Shown in pieces: positions 22,962 to 35,210 of a stretch of DNA of 64,000 nt. The position numbers and the translations under genes were made by a program. Position 1 is the first letter of the stretch. The number at the start of each line of letters is the position of its first letter. The stretch is taken from assembly GCF_002878395.1 (NCBI RefSeq), contig NW_025826215.1, positions 134,216 to 198,215 on the forward strand, read 5' to 3'. This DNA comes from Capsicum annuum (lineage: Eukaryota > Streptophyta > Magnoliopsida > Solanales > Solanaceae). The notes below the pieces were generated by a model. The model was not told the DNA's origin, searched no databases, and worked only from the letters and a program-made list of their open reading frames with translations.

Positions 22962-23221
22962 CGAACTTATCTTGAAACCTAGAATTAAGAGGAAAAGAAG
23001 ATGTGTAAGTCTGTTTGTTGTAAGACTAGACCTAAAATAATTCTTATTTCAATTAAATATTCAAAAATATCACTTTTTCTTTTCAAAAATGACGGTTAAT
23101 GCGTCGCTTCTGTTGAAGCCACCGCGTTTTCTAGTTTGTACTTCTTCAAGAACAAAAGCACTTGACCTGTGACCTCACCGCACGTTTTAAGGAACAAGCA
23201 CTTTCAAACACTAATCATAAC

Positions 23222-23957
23222 CCTTTTTACAATTATCATTTCTGAATGTTTGCTTTAATGTTCGAAGATTTCAACTTTATCATAGTTGTGACATAAAAGG
23301 GTACAGTATGATATTCAGCCCTTATAAAGCATAAGCATCAAATCTTTACATGTTTGGGACAATTATAAAGAGGCTTTAAAAGTAAAAGAAAAAAATTCTC
23401 TTTGATAGGTGGATAAAATATAGGCTTAACCCAATCACAATGGATAATGTGAGTTCACTCGCTTAAATTAGACTCTCATTAATATATAGTGACAGTTAAT
23501 CAAAAATCTTGTCGGCATGACTTCCTAAGAAAATAACCTTAGCAGAAACAAGTCTTAACTACCCTCATGATTCTTTCTTTCGAACAAGGTCAACCCTTCA
23601 CTTGCCAACAACAATCGCAAGTCAATCAACAGAATTATTTAGGTTCAATTTACATTGATGCAAGCCCAAAGAATATAAATTTATTCAGAGTTCTTTTGTC
23701 TAAAGAAAACTTCACTTGGGGTTCAGTTTCCTATTCTATCTAAGCCTGACAGCCCATTAATTTACTGTATTACATCTATGCCCAACTATCTCTAGTGATT
23801 ATTTGTCCAGTATTTTCCGATACATAGTTTGACAATATCAGATCTAAGAAAATAAGCTTTTTTTAGGATCTATCTATATGGATCAGATCTAGGAAATTAT
23901 TTTCTCGCAACATGTGGACCTCTAATGAGTATAATTAGAAGTTGGATACCCAATCAA
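23222..23957. other. Unassigned stretch, possibly resistance-gene intron
   Basis: Lies between the hAT element's target duplication and a tandem repeat. It is AT-rich, with no reading frame of note, no LTR boundary and no protein motif recognised on either strand. It may be original intron of the resistance gene. Confidence 0.4.
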
Positions 23958-24372
23958 TATATGATAAATACCAAATTAATATCATAAAAGACTGATGTCA
24001 TAAAAGACCTCTTAAAGAAATGAATCAGTCATTCATGATACTCTATCTCTATATGATATATATATAAAGTTGGTATCATAGAGGACTAATCCCTTTTAAC
24101 AAAGGAATGAACCAATCTCTAAGATATTATGCCAGCATATGATGTATACCATGTGAGTATCATAGTGGATTGAGTAGTATTTTTGTATAAATGAATTTTC
24201 TCTCTAGGATATACTGTCATTATATGATATATACTAGGTTAATATCATAGAGGACCGAGTGATTTTCTTGAAGGAATGAACCAATCATCTATGATGCCTT
24301 CTCAATATATACCAGGTATCAAAGATGATCAAAGAGTGTTTTTAATGGATGAATTAGTTATCTATGATACCT
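23958..24372 (+). repeat. Degenerate ~85-bp tandem repeat, about 4.8 copies
   Basis: Units start near 23958, 24052, 24138, 24223 and 24306. Each runs ATATGATATATACCAGGTT-like, then AGTATCATAGAGGACT-like, a T-rich part, GGAATGAACCAATC-like, and CTATGATACT. Copies differ at roughly a quarter of positions. It borders the LTR of the minus-strand element that begins near 24390. Confidence 0.8.
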
Positions 24373-24389
24373 AAAGAAATAGATGAGTA

Positions 24390-25177
24390 GCCCTCATACT
24401 CTGGGACCTGTTCCTAAACGAAACTAAATAATGCAACACATAAAGTAAATAAACAGTGGACATAAAATTTTTATGTGAAAACTCCTTTCTCAAGAGATAA
24501 AAACCACGACCTGCCTCCAAGATTTTCAAAGCTCCACTAATATTAAGCAATCTTGAATACAAACTCCATGATTCAATGATTAAAGCTCCTATCCTTCTTC
24601 ACCCTGTAATAACACTACTACAATATGATCAGTGCAATAACTCTACTACATAATAACTCAGCTACCTCTAACTAAATTAACAAGCTAACTCTAGCTTCAG
24701 CATCACCTAAATCTAGATGACACTTTTGACAATAAGGACTGAACAATCACACACCTACTAATAATGAATGAGAGCAGTAAGAAACGTTTACAATCACAAA
24801 ACTAAGATTCAATTACAATAATAACTTGAGACAAAATACACGAGCAAGTAGGTCCCTTCTTGCGAGTAAGGCTTTGATTCTAAGAGCTTCAAGTAATCTT
24901 TTTTTTGTGATAATATGGAAAGTTAGGTTTTATTGTTGTTGAAATAAGCATATATGTGAGACAAGAAAGCCTAGGATGAATCTCATTGGTTACTTCAAAA
25001 AGGCGTTGTGGCCTTTCACCAACTTTTCATTGCCTTGTACTTTGTCCAACTATACAACGATAGTAACATGAAAGAGATCAACCTGGTCCCAAAGTCATTG
25101 TATCTTTAGTTTTTGTAGCTTTATGAACTAGGCCCCACTGCAATGGTTTATCAATTATCAAAACTCAGAACTTAACA
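24390..25177 (-). repeat. LTR of the transposon-protein element (3' side)
   Basis: On the minus strand TGTTAAGTTCTGAGTTTTG begins at 25177, right after a purine-rich AAAAAAGAGAGAAA, as an LTR start after its purine tract. The other end is placed near 24390 (GGAACAGGTCCCAGAG) only approximately. No second copy exists in the window for comparison. Bases 25178-25680 are 3' untranslated sequence with a short repeat (GGACATAAATTGGGCTTA and GGACATAAACTGGGCTTA). Confidence 0.5.
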
Positions 25178-25680
25178 ATTTCTCTCTTTTTTATGATGAC
25201 AAGCCCATACAATGTAACAATCACAAAACAACCTCAACCACTTATTCACCCTATCATTAATACCACAACCTCCATGTGAATTCCCCCTATCAATATGAAT
25301 TTCTCATCCATGTGAGAACCTGGTCCCTACCACACACACTACTTAATCCACTTCCCCTTTTTGAAATCATCAAGAAGATAAAGAAGTAAAATAAGTAAAG
25401 ATAAGCACACATGTTAATGCATAGCCATTAAGGATACACTCACATGAGAAATAAGGATTAGAGAAAGTTAGAGAAGTGATAGCACAAAAACATCATTCAT
25501 TCATTAATCATTGGGAAAGTATGATACATTATCCTAAGACAATAGCACCAAAAACTTAAAATAAATAGTGCCATGAGAACCAGAGTAAAAAAGGGACATA
25601 AATTGGGCTTAGTGAGACCGGACATAAACTGGGCTTAAAAGGGGAGACACATAGAAAGGACCAAGTTGGATCGACACTCA

Positions 25681-26577
25681 GGCTGAAAGGACAGGTAGAG
25701 CATGGGACAGTTGGCAGAGAAGCATGGTCATTCTATCATTTTCAGTAGTGTGGTTCGTTAGGAATTGTTGCACCAAATCCTCTGTCTTTGCTTCTAATTT
25801 CTGGACTTTATCATACAGTGCCTTATTTTCTACATGTGGACCCTCCATCTGACATAGTACCTCATTATTTCCTTTCACTGTGGAAGCCTTCAAGGCCATA
25901 ATCTCAATATTTTTTCTTGCAACAATGGCAGTCATTTCATCCTACTCTTTTCTCAACTTGGTTTGCACATCAACTAGATCAGCAGCTATGGACTTGGACT
26001 TTGATCCACTCCTTCTGGGAATGTATTCATTATCTTCTAAGGTTGTCACATTGAACAGTTGTTTGATAGAACCTACCTTCCCAGGTCTATATTCTATATT
26101 AAAGTATAAAAATATCTCATTGAATCAAAATCCATAAGCCAACCCATGCTTTCCATACTTGGCATTCATTACCTTGTTCATATGCTTAATGATGATGATT
26201 GGGAGGTTTACTTTCTAAAATTTGGATAGGGATTCCATGAGGAATAGGTATGGACCTATTACTGTTATTCTCTTCTCAGCTCGGGAAAGCAATGCCTTGT
26301 TAACTAATTTCAAAAAAGTTGGAATTCCGCCTTCAGAGCTTTTTTACTCAAATTCTTGATGTTCATGTCATCCAACTTCTCACAGATTTTCAAAAACTTC
26401 TCAGAACCTTTTTTATTTCCCAGGGACATAGTCCCTTCAGAAGGCATACCCAAAACCTCAGATAACACCTATTCATAAAAAACAATGTTCACTTCACTGA
26501 CTTGAATAGTTAGATACAAAGAATCATAAAAAAAGTAAGATTATGAGAAAATATCCTGACTTTCTTTTTATACAAAA
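25681..26577 (-). pseudogene. Putative plant transposon protein, C-terminal half
   Basis: Read on the minus strand: EKFLKICEKLDDMN, LVNKALLSRAEKRITVIGPY, IIKHMNKVMNAKYGKHGLAY, a YRPGKVGSIKQLFNVTTLED stretch, then a coiled-coil tail (IEIMALKASTVKGNN, KVQKLEAKTEDLVQQFL, ENDRMTMLLCQL) ending at a stop at 25678-25680. Three to four in-frame stops precede the tail. No catalytic motif is visible. Near 26578 the frame runs into gag of Gypsy-A, which marks the insertion edge. Confidence 0.65.
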
Positions 26578-26930
26578 CATCCTACAACTGGTATGCAGCC
26601 AACTCAGTACTCTGACTAAATATCATCCCCATAGTATCTGTGATGTTCTGAACCATATCTATGAATTCCTATGGATCCTCTTTAGACTTGGATTTTGTGA
26701 AAGAACGAGGATTCATCAAGGTGAAATGTAAAATTCTAGTTGCAGAAGTATTGGCCACTGGGTTGGCCGAAACAGTAGCAGGCCGTCCATTCTATGCTGG
26801 TCGAAATTCACTAGAGTAGTGATGCAACTCTAAATTCTGCATAATAGACATGCTCATCCAGAGAATTTGCCTGGACGGCCTGAGGGGCTGGCTGGTTTCC
26901 TGTTCTAGTTTCGCTTTTCTTAGGAGGCAT
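26578..26930 (-). pseudogene. Gypsy-A second gag, N-terminal fragment
   Basis: Minus-strand ATG at 26930 gives MPPKKSETRTGNQPAP, parallel to the gag starts at 34368 and 34926. The frame continues through a diverged capsid start to AAYQL near 26580 and then changes to unrelated sequence. It follows a primer site (mirror of TGGTATCAGAGC) at about 27137-27149. Bases 26931-27136 are leader. Confidence 0.75.
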
Positions 26931-27154
26931 TTTATATAAATGGAAGAAAGAAACGAATTAGACTGGGAGTTTAACTTGAGCTCATACTCACTCGCACGAC
27001 ACGAATACTGAAAGAAGGGAAAATTTTCCTAAACACCTTGTAGCCTCTCATCCATAAGTGTGGTGCAGTACACACCCATGCACTAGACTTTACTTGATGC
27101 AGCTTTTAGACTTTCTAGGACACTTTAAAACCTTAGGCTCTGATACCAAGTTTT

Positions 27155-29610
27155 TAACGCCCTGAGAGCACATCCTGGGCATCATACGACGTTTACAGTC
27201 CTAAGGGACCACAAGCTAACCCATGAGATGGTACCTACTATAAGAATTAGATAACATGATCATAAATACAAAAGACTACTAACACGCCATAAGGTTTTAA
27301 TAACTAAATTCAAAATTGAAATATGAGTCTATGGAATTAACTGACTGAATCTGATAAAATACTGATAAACTGGATAACTAACTACAATGTTTGAACACTG
27401 AATAACTGACTCTAGTGTCTGATAAGCCTCTAAAACTAAATGACTATGAGTTAATGGGACAGGCCCCAACTAACTACTAAACCGAGACATGAAATAAAGT
27501 AAGCCTATCCTCAAATTATAAGGACTTACTACTGCTACTGTTGAGGATCTGATAAGTCTAATCGTGAGCTGGGAACTGAGAGTTAGAACCTATGATATAA
27601 TACATCATAGCGCAAAACAAAATGTATGCGATCAGTACTTTTAATATACTGGTATGCTAAGTAAGGTAGGCTGATAAGCAGGTTTCATGAACAGGAATAA
27701 GAATTATCTAGATACACATATAAAACATGGGGTACTGAATAGAGAACATGAAATTAGTATATACTGAGTATATGTGGAATCTGTAAATACTAAGTATGCA
27801 TAAAAGTTTATAAATGCTGAAGATACATAAAATTCTGTAAATACTAAGGATGCATGACCAAGCATATAACATGAACTGAGTAAAACTGTAAAACTGAACT
27901 ACTAAAATAACTGATATATGTATGCTTTGGTCAAAAAACACAAAGACTGAATAACTGAACTGGGACTGTAACTGAGACCACATCTGAGACTTTGGGAGGT
28001 ATCATCTAACTGACATGCCCTAATCTGAGCTAATCGGGGTCCAACCTGTAACCCCAATTAGAAGGGTGTTAATACCATGCCATGGGTACTAACGTTGGCT
28101 TTGTGGATCCACTAAACTGATATAATATCCAAAGGACTAAAGGTGTTAAGCCTGAACTGATGTGGGACCCCTGCGAGATAGTCAAGCCTGATCTGATGGG
28201 CAACTTATCATGTCCTACGCTGGCTACGTAGTTCTAGAGTATAGGGACTACTACTAACGACTTTTTCTATCTGATGGGGAAGCCACCAACCCTACACTTT
28301 CTCGGTGCTAAATGCTACCCCCAACTGAAAAACACTGAAATACTAGACTATTCTAAGTTTAACTTACTGATATCTGACTATTTTGATAATGCTCAGAGTA
28401 TGTTTTGAAGACTATTCTGTAATGTACTGATATGTTTTGAAGACTATTCTGTAATGTACTGAGACTAGACTAAATAAAAAGTTATGATTTTTTGGGTAGT
28501 CAATACCCCCAGGACTCAAAAACAATAACAGTAAAAGGACACCAAAACTTGGAAGACATAACATGAAGGATTTTATTAATCAATCACTCTAGTAGGCATT
28601 TTATCAAACACTTGTGATTCATGGTTTAAAACAATCATAGAAAGGTCATGGAACTTATAGAAATTCCAAGAATTCAACCTAATAGTATTAAATCTTGGTT
28701 TAATAAAATAAATACTAATATTAAAACATGGGGAATTAAATAATAACAATAATTTCATGGTAACATAGTATAAAATCAATAGTATATGGATATTTATGGA
28801 TGAAATCATAATTTAAAATATAATAACTTGAAAAGATTATAACTTGGTGATTAAAATGGGTTACTTGGGCTCCATGGATGAACATCTAACATACCTGGGA
28901 TAGTGAATTTCTTGAATTTCTGGGTGAGTTCTTGAGGATTGGCCTTGAATTTGAGAGCTAGGGTTCTTGTTCTTGAAAAGGGATCTTTGATTGTGAGAGG
29001 AATTGAAATAATAATGACTACTTGGGGTGTTTAGGGGTTAAATTTCATGTTTTACGACTATTTTAGGGCTTAAGAAAAAGACCCAAATTCCTTAAACTGA
29101 TTTAAAACGCAAGCTGAAAACTGAAGATCCCAATTTTTAGCCTTGGCGCGATGCACCACTATCACGTCAAACCACTAGAAAAGGGAAAATTAGGACCTAA
29201 AAAAACACCGTGATGCAGAGATATCATAGAAATCCTTTGAAATACCAATTTGACCACCTCCACAATGCCCCGACATCGCGGAGGCCCACTAAAAATTGGC
29301 AAATGGGAAATTGGCCTGCTCCGCAATGCGCCATGATCGCAGATTCTCACTAAAAACTGACAATTGCTATTTACACTAGCTCCGCGATGTGCTGATGACT
29401 AAAATGATGGGGTCTAATGACTGAAACTTAAAATTGTCATAACTTCTTACCCAGTTATCGGATTTAGGCAAATTTTATATCATTGAAAAGCTTATTAAAT
29501 TTCCTACGCAATGGCTCTAAACTAAAAAATAATGATAGTTTCAAACTTTTTATATACGAATACTCATGCACTGGGACTTAGATTATGCTAGGAAAATATG
29601 GAGTGTTACA
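27155..29610 (-). repeat. Gypsy-A LTR (left)
   Basis: About 2456 bp, minus strand from TGTAACACTCCATATTTTCC at 29610, just after the purine tract AAGGGAGAGATAT, to the joint with the primer site near 27155. It matches 35149-37589 closely throughout. The CGCGAT repeat module lies at about 29130-29400 and a splice-donor-like GTATGTTAGATG at 28894 on the minus strand. Confidence 0.9.
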
Positions 29611-29814
29611 ATATCTCTCCCTTGGGATCATTCATCCTCGAATGAAACTGGTTAAGCTGAGGAAAGCTATTGGGCTGAGCTTACATACTAAACATGTATA
29701 TTTGATGCATGGAATGCATGACTGAACTGATTAATGAATGCCTGACTAATATAAATATGATGTGCAACTGAAACTGAGCATAATAGAGTGAATTCTTAAG
29801 AAGATTAGTACCTT

Positions 29815-31170
29815 ATACGGAATCTAGATTTGTGAAGAAAAGATGGGGGTACTTGGTCTGCATATCTGCCTCTTCTTCCCAAGTAGCTCCCTCAACGGAC
29901 TGATTCCGCCAAGGAACTTTGACAAATAGAACTTTGGTCCTTAGTCTACGAACATAATGATCAAGAATTTTAACTGGAACCTCCTCAAAGGAAAGATTGT
30001 TTTGAATATCTACACTCTATAATGTAAGAACTGCATATGGATCACCAATACACTTTTTCAACAATGAGACGTAGAACATTGGGTGTACTGAGGCTAGATC
30101 TAAAGGAAACTCAAGCTCGTAAGCTACCTTTGTAGAACAATTGAGAACTTTGAAGGGACCTACATATCGGGGACCGAGTTTCCCTTTCTTGTCAAATCTC
30201 TTCACTCCCTTCATGGGAGAGATTTTTAAGTACACAAAATCACTGACCTTAAACTCGAGATACTTTAATCTCATATCTTCATACTATTTTTGTCGTCTAT
30301 AGGCTACCATAAGACGTTCTCTGATCAACTGAACCTTCTCTAACACATCAAACACCAAGTCAGGCCCTACTAGTGCGAGCTGACCTACTTCAAACCAACC
30401 AATCGGAGATCTACATCTCCTACCATAGAGAGATTCAAACGGAGCCATCTGAATACTAGAATAATAGTTGTTTTTATATGCGAATTCAATCAAAGGCAAG
30501 TGTACATCCCAACTACCTTTAAAATCAACTACGCATGCTATCATCATTTCCTCAAGCATCGAGATAGTCCCTTCTGCTTGATCGTCTGTCTGAGGGTAAA
30601 AAGCTGCACTGAGATAGACTTGGGTACCAAGAGACTTTTGGAACATTTCCAGAAGTGAAAGGTAAATTGGGTACCTCTATCTAAGATGATAGATAAGGGA
30701 ACCCATGCAACCTGGCCAACTCTCTGAGATAGAGTTTGTCATAGTCCTCGGTTGAATAAGAGGTATGGACTGGCAAGAAATAAGATTATTTGGTCATTCT
30801 GTCTATGATGACCCAAACTAAATCATGCTAATGACAGGTATGAGGCAAACCTATCACAAAATCTATGTTCACTTCCTCTCATTTCCATGTGGGAATACCG
30901 AAATCTTGTATGGATCTACAATGTTTCTGGTGCTCAATCTTAACTTGCTGACTTGTAGAACACTTAGCTATAAACTCTGTAATATCTCTCTTCATCCCAC
31001 TCCACTAATAGATCTCCCATAAATTGCAGTACCTCTTAGTGGCCCCTAGATGAATAGAGTAATGCGCATCATGCACTTCTGCAAGAATTCGTTACCTCAA
31101 ATCATCTACACCAGGCATATACAATCTATCCTGACAACGCAAAACACCATTTACCTCCTTGGGAGAAAAC
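29815..31170 (-). pseudogene. Gypsy-A integrase and chromodomain
   Basis: From the right: zinc-binding part (decayed), core with FYPQTDDQAEGTISMLEEMM (30284-30646 frame), FAYKNNYYSSIQMAPFESLY and GRRCRSPIGWFEVGQ, then the C-terminal GPF motif [13 protein letters not shown] and [14 protein letters not shown] (30017-30274). Past a stop comes chromodomain wording (PWRNQSVEGATWEEEADMQT) near 29850-29930. In chromoviruses this domain guides insertion to marked chromatin. Several stops and frameshifts make it inactive. Confidence 0.88.
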
Positions 31171-31379
31171 TTCCACTTTCTGATCTCTAACTGATTCTTT
31201 CAACTTAACTAGACTAGGATCGCTATCCTGCTTTTCCTTCACTTTAGAAACTAGAGATGATTCTAAGCTACTCTACACCCATACACTACCTTTTGCTGAA
31301 TCGAGTAAGCGGACACCTAGTCAGGGAAGCTGATGAATTTTCTGAGCTAACTTTTTCTTACCATCCTCAACATGAGCAA

Positions 31380-32650
31380 CACTACCATAGATATTTTACT
31401 GAGAGCATCAGCTACTATATTTGCCTTACTCAAATGATACAAATCACTTATATCATAATTCTTCAATAACTCTTACCACCTTCTTTGATATAGATTTAAA
31501 TCTTTCTGAGAGAATACATACTGCAGGATCTTATGGTCAGTGAATACATCAACATGCACCCCATACATGTAATTCCTCCAAATCTTTAAGGCGAATACTA
31601 CTGCTTCTAACTTAAGATCATGAGTCGGATAATTCTTCTTATGGGGTTTAAGCTGTCTGGAGTCATAGGCTATGACCTTACCTCTCTGCATGATGACACA
31701 ACCCAAAACTACTCTAGATATATCATAGTACACAACAAACCCATCTAAACTGTCTGGCAAGGTAAGAACTAGGCTAAGGTGAGTCGATTCTTCAACTCCT
31801 GAAAAATCTTCTCGTAAGAATTTGACCACTGAAACTTAACTTTCTTCTGAGTCAATTTGGACATGGGGGATGAATTAGAAGAAAATCCTTCAACAAACCA
31901 ACGGTAATAGCAAGCTAAAACCAAGAAACTCCTAATGTCTGATAGAGAGATGGGTCTAGGCCAATTTCTCACTGCCTCAGTCTTTTAAGGATCAACTCTA
32001 ATGCTATCATCGGAAATAATATGGCTAAGAAAAGCTACTGATCTTAGCCAGAATTCACACTTACTAAATTTAATGAACAATTGATGAGCTCTAAGAGTCT
32101 GAAGCACTATTCTGAGATGGTCTGTATAATAAGTTTTGCTACAGAATTAACCAAGAATGTTATTAATGAAGACTATGATGAACATGTCCAAGTACTGCTT
32201 GAACACTCGGTTCATCAAGTCCATGAAATTTGTTGGGGCATTCGTGAGACCAAAGAGCATCACTAGAAATTCAAAGTAACCATATCGAGTTTGAAAAGCT
32301 ATTTTTGGAATGTCATATTCCCTAAACCTGAGCTAATGAAAGTCTGATCTGAGGTCTATCTTGGAAAAATAGCTGGCACCCTAATGTTGGTCAAACAAGT
32401 CATCAATTCTAGGAAGTTGATATATGTTCTTAACTGTGACTTTGTTCAACTAATGGTAGTGCATGCACATTCTTAGAGAACTATCTTTCTTACGCACGAA
32501 TAGAACAGGTGCACCCCACGAAGAGATGCTAGGTCTGATTAATTCCTTATGGCTGAATAGATATGGGTTGAGTATTTGGAAGAAGGTCTATTCTGAAGTC
32601 TATTTCCCTTTTTGGAGGAACTCCAGGAAGATCTTTAGGAAATACATCTA
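31380..32650 (-). pseudogene. Gypsy-A reverse transcriptase and RNase H
   Basis: Minus-strand wording: [15 protein letters not shown] start, [52 protein letters not shown], then WPRPISLSDIRSFLVLACYY (31769-31972) and RNase H ([40 protein letters not shown] at 31473-31829). The catalytic pair normally FIDD reads FINN (codons at about 32159-32164), so both metal-binding Asp are Asn; polymerase activity would be abolished. Confidence 0.88.
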
Positions 32651-33060
32651 AGAAACCATTTACTACTGGAACTGACTCAAGAGTTTTAGAGTTAGAGTCT
32701 TTGACTCAAATAAGATGGTAGATACATCCCTTGGATATCATCTTTTTGTCCCTAAGGTATGAAATCAACTGACCCCTAAGAGCTGTAGTACTGCCCCTCC
32801 ATTTAAGGACTAGTTCATTTGGGAACTGAAAATGAACTATTCTATTTCTACAATCAACTGAGGCATAACATGAGTGGAGCCAATCCCTGCTGAGAATGAC
32901 ATAAAAATTCATCATCTCTAACTCCACGAGATCAACTAAAGTAACTTTCTGAGATATTATGATCGGACAGTTTCTGTATACCTGTTTGGCTACAATGGAA
33001 ACACCTACTGGGTAGACACTGAAAAGGGCTATGCTAAAGTTTCAAGACCGACTCCAAAAT
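32651..33060 (-). pseudogene. Gypsy-A protease
   Basis: The frame 32706-32927 reads MELEMMNFYVILSRDWLHSC, YASVDCRNRIVHFQFPNE and LRGQLISYLRDKKM: the part of chromovirus pol between the protease active site and reverse transcriptase. The parallel region of Gypsy-B has the active-site LLDPGA upstream; here that stretch (about 33050) is too decayed to read with confidence. Confidence 0.65.
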
Positions 33061-33249
33061 TGATGGCTATATATGGATTTATAAAATAAAGAGAAGTTCC
33101 AGGGTCTAGTAAGGAATAAGCATGTAAGAGAAATACTTGCAACGTACCAGTAACTACGTTAGGAGAATTTTCCTGATCTTGGCGGGATTGAAGAGCATAT
33201 AATTTGTTCGAATGCTGACCACTAGTAGCACTGGAAGTGGCACCCTTCT

Positions 33250-34368
33250 GAGTTGGACAACCGGATGGAACTGACGACTGATGGGACTGGCCCTATTAGT
33301 GCAAATCCCTACCTTTCTAAGAAGCTACCCGACACATCCAAATCTAATGGCCTGGCTTGCCAACCAGAAGCCCACATCACTACCCGCTCTACACTCACAC
33401 TGATGGTGTTTGCCATATTTCTGACATAGAGGATTTGTATGAGTACTGCTAACACTGACCTGGGACTTAGAACCTGGTGCTTTATCCCTATTATCATTTC
33501 TAACTTTGGGTACGAGAGCACTGGTTAAAGAAGATGCTGGGGCTGAAGACCTTTGATGAAACTAAGGACTATTACCACCTTTTAACTTTGGCTGACTGAA
33601 GTTAAAAATACCCATCCTAGACCTCTTGTTTCCTCTCTACCTCTCCTTAATCTTCTACTCCTCTATCTGTTGAGCATGGACCATCAGCCTAGACAAGGCC
33701 ATCTCACTAATCACCATTTCAGTCCTAAACTCCTTAACCACACTATTAGATACTCCAAACACAAGCTTACTCATCTTGGACCTATTATCAACTACCACAT
33801 AAAGAGAATATCTAGCTAATTGAGTAAATTTGAGAGAATAATCCTTCACGCTCATACTGTCCTGCCTCAAGTTAATAAATTCTAGTACCTTGGCCTCCCT
33901 CAACTCCAATGGGAAAAAATTTTCTAAGAAAGTTATGGCAAACTCTTCCCATTCTATAGGACCTGCTTCTACACCCCTATCAACCTTTCACTTCTTAAAC
34001 CAAGTATGAGACATATCTGGCAACTAGTATATATCTAACTCAGCACTCTGACTAGATGTCACCCCCATAGCATCTGCGACCTTCTAAACCATATCTAAGA
34101 ATAACTGTGTATCCTCTTCAGGCTTGGATTTCATGAAAGAAAGAGGATTAATCCAGCTGAAATCTTGAATTCTAGTTGTAACAGTATTGGCCACTGGGTT
34201 GGCCGGAACAGTAGCAGGTCGTTCATTCTGTGCTGATACAGATTTTGTTAGAGTAGTGAACGCAGCTCTGAATTCTGCATAATAGACATGCTCATCTAGA
34301 GGATCTGCCTAGACGGGCTGACGGGCTAGCTGGTTTTCTGTTCCTCTTTCATTCTTCTTGGGAGGCAT
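33250..34368 (-). pseudogene. Gypsy-A gag
   Basis: Begins at the second gag ATG (34368, MPPKKNERGTENQ-like) and continues to LREAKVLEFINLRQDSMSVK, YSLKFTQLARYSLYVVVDNR and MALSRLMVHAQQIEE (33655-33909), the chromovirus capsid C-terminal part. A Ser/Pro-rich linker and a decayed zinc-knuckle region follow (33309-33521). Stops occur after LAWP-like and elsewhere. Confidence 0.75.
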
Positions 34369-35210
34369 GTTCTGTAAATAGAAAGAAAAATTGGATTAAA
34401 CTGGGAGTTTAACTTGAGCTCATGCTGACTCATACGACATAAATACTGAAAGAAGGGAAACTTTTCCTAAACACCTTGTAGCCTCTTATCTATAAGTGTG
34501 GTGTGGTACACACCCATGTACAAGACTCTACTTGATACGGCTTTTAGACTTCCTAAGACACTTTAAAACCTTAGGCTCTGATACCAAGTTTGTAACGCCC
34601 CGAGAGCACACCCTGGGCATCACACGGTGCTTCCAGTCCTGAGGGACCATATCTATGAATTTCTATGAATCCTTTTTAGACTTCGATTCCGTGAAAGAAG
34701 GAGGATTCATCTAGGTGAAATCTCGAATTATAGTTGTAGCAGTATTGGCCATTGGGTTGGCCAAAACAGTAGTTGGCCGTTCATTCTGTGCTGCTACAAA
34801 GTTTGCTAGAGTAGTAAACGCAGCTCTGAATTTTGCATGAGAGGCATGCTCATCTAGAGGATCTGCCTGGATGGGCGGAGGGGCTGGCTGGTTTCCTTTT
34901 CTTCTTTTGTTCTTCTTAGGAGGCATGTTCTATAAATGAAAGAAAGAAACAGATTAGACTAGGAGTTTCACTTGAGCTCATGCTCACTTGCACGACATGA
35001 ATATTGAAAGAAGGGAAACTTTTCCTTAACACCTTGTAGCCTCTCATCCATAGGTGTGGTGTGGTGCACACCCATGCATAAGACTCTACTTGACGTGGCT
35101 TTCAGTCTTCCTAGGACACTTTAAAACCTTCAACTCTGATACCAAGTTTTTAATGCCCCGAGATCACACCTTGGGCGTCACAAGGTGCTTACAGTCCTGA
35201 GGGACCACAA
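34090..35210 (-). repeat. ~560-bp tandem duplication of LTR end, primer site and gag start
   Basis: LTR end, primer site, leader and gag start occur at 35210-34649 and again at 34648-34090. The two primer sites lie near 35133-35149 and 34573-34590, and the two gag ATGs are at 34926 and 34368. The joint near 34645 reads GGGACCATATCTATGAA, where the LTR text GGGACCACAAGC meets the gag text AACCATATCTA. The shared ACCA suggests microhomology at the breakpoint. First-copy gag (34711-34926) reads MPPKKNKRRKGNQPAP and LDEHASHAKFRAAFTTLANF. Confidence 0.85.

Larger units (their letters stand above)
14003..23213. mobile_element. Non-autonomous hAT element, interrupted by Gypsy-F
   Basis: Ends CAGTGTTTTGTAAAG (14003 onward) and, in mirror image, TAGTGTTTGAAAG (up to 23213), the CAGTG-type terminus of plant hAT elements. 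It is flanked by an 8-bp target duplication: CTCATAAC at 13995-14002 and ATCATAAC at 23214-23221 (7 of 8). Without Gypsy-F it is only about 550 bp (14003-14308 and 22967-23213) and has no coding sequence. The inner sequence carries GCTTCACTGAAGC-like and GCTTCTGTTGAAGC short palindromes, one on each side. Confidence 0.65.

Noticed and set aside
23958..24372. CRISPR-like array
   Set aside because: Plant genomic context, degenerate contiguous units with no unique spacers.
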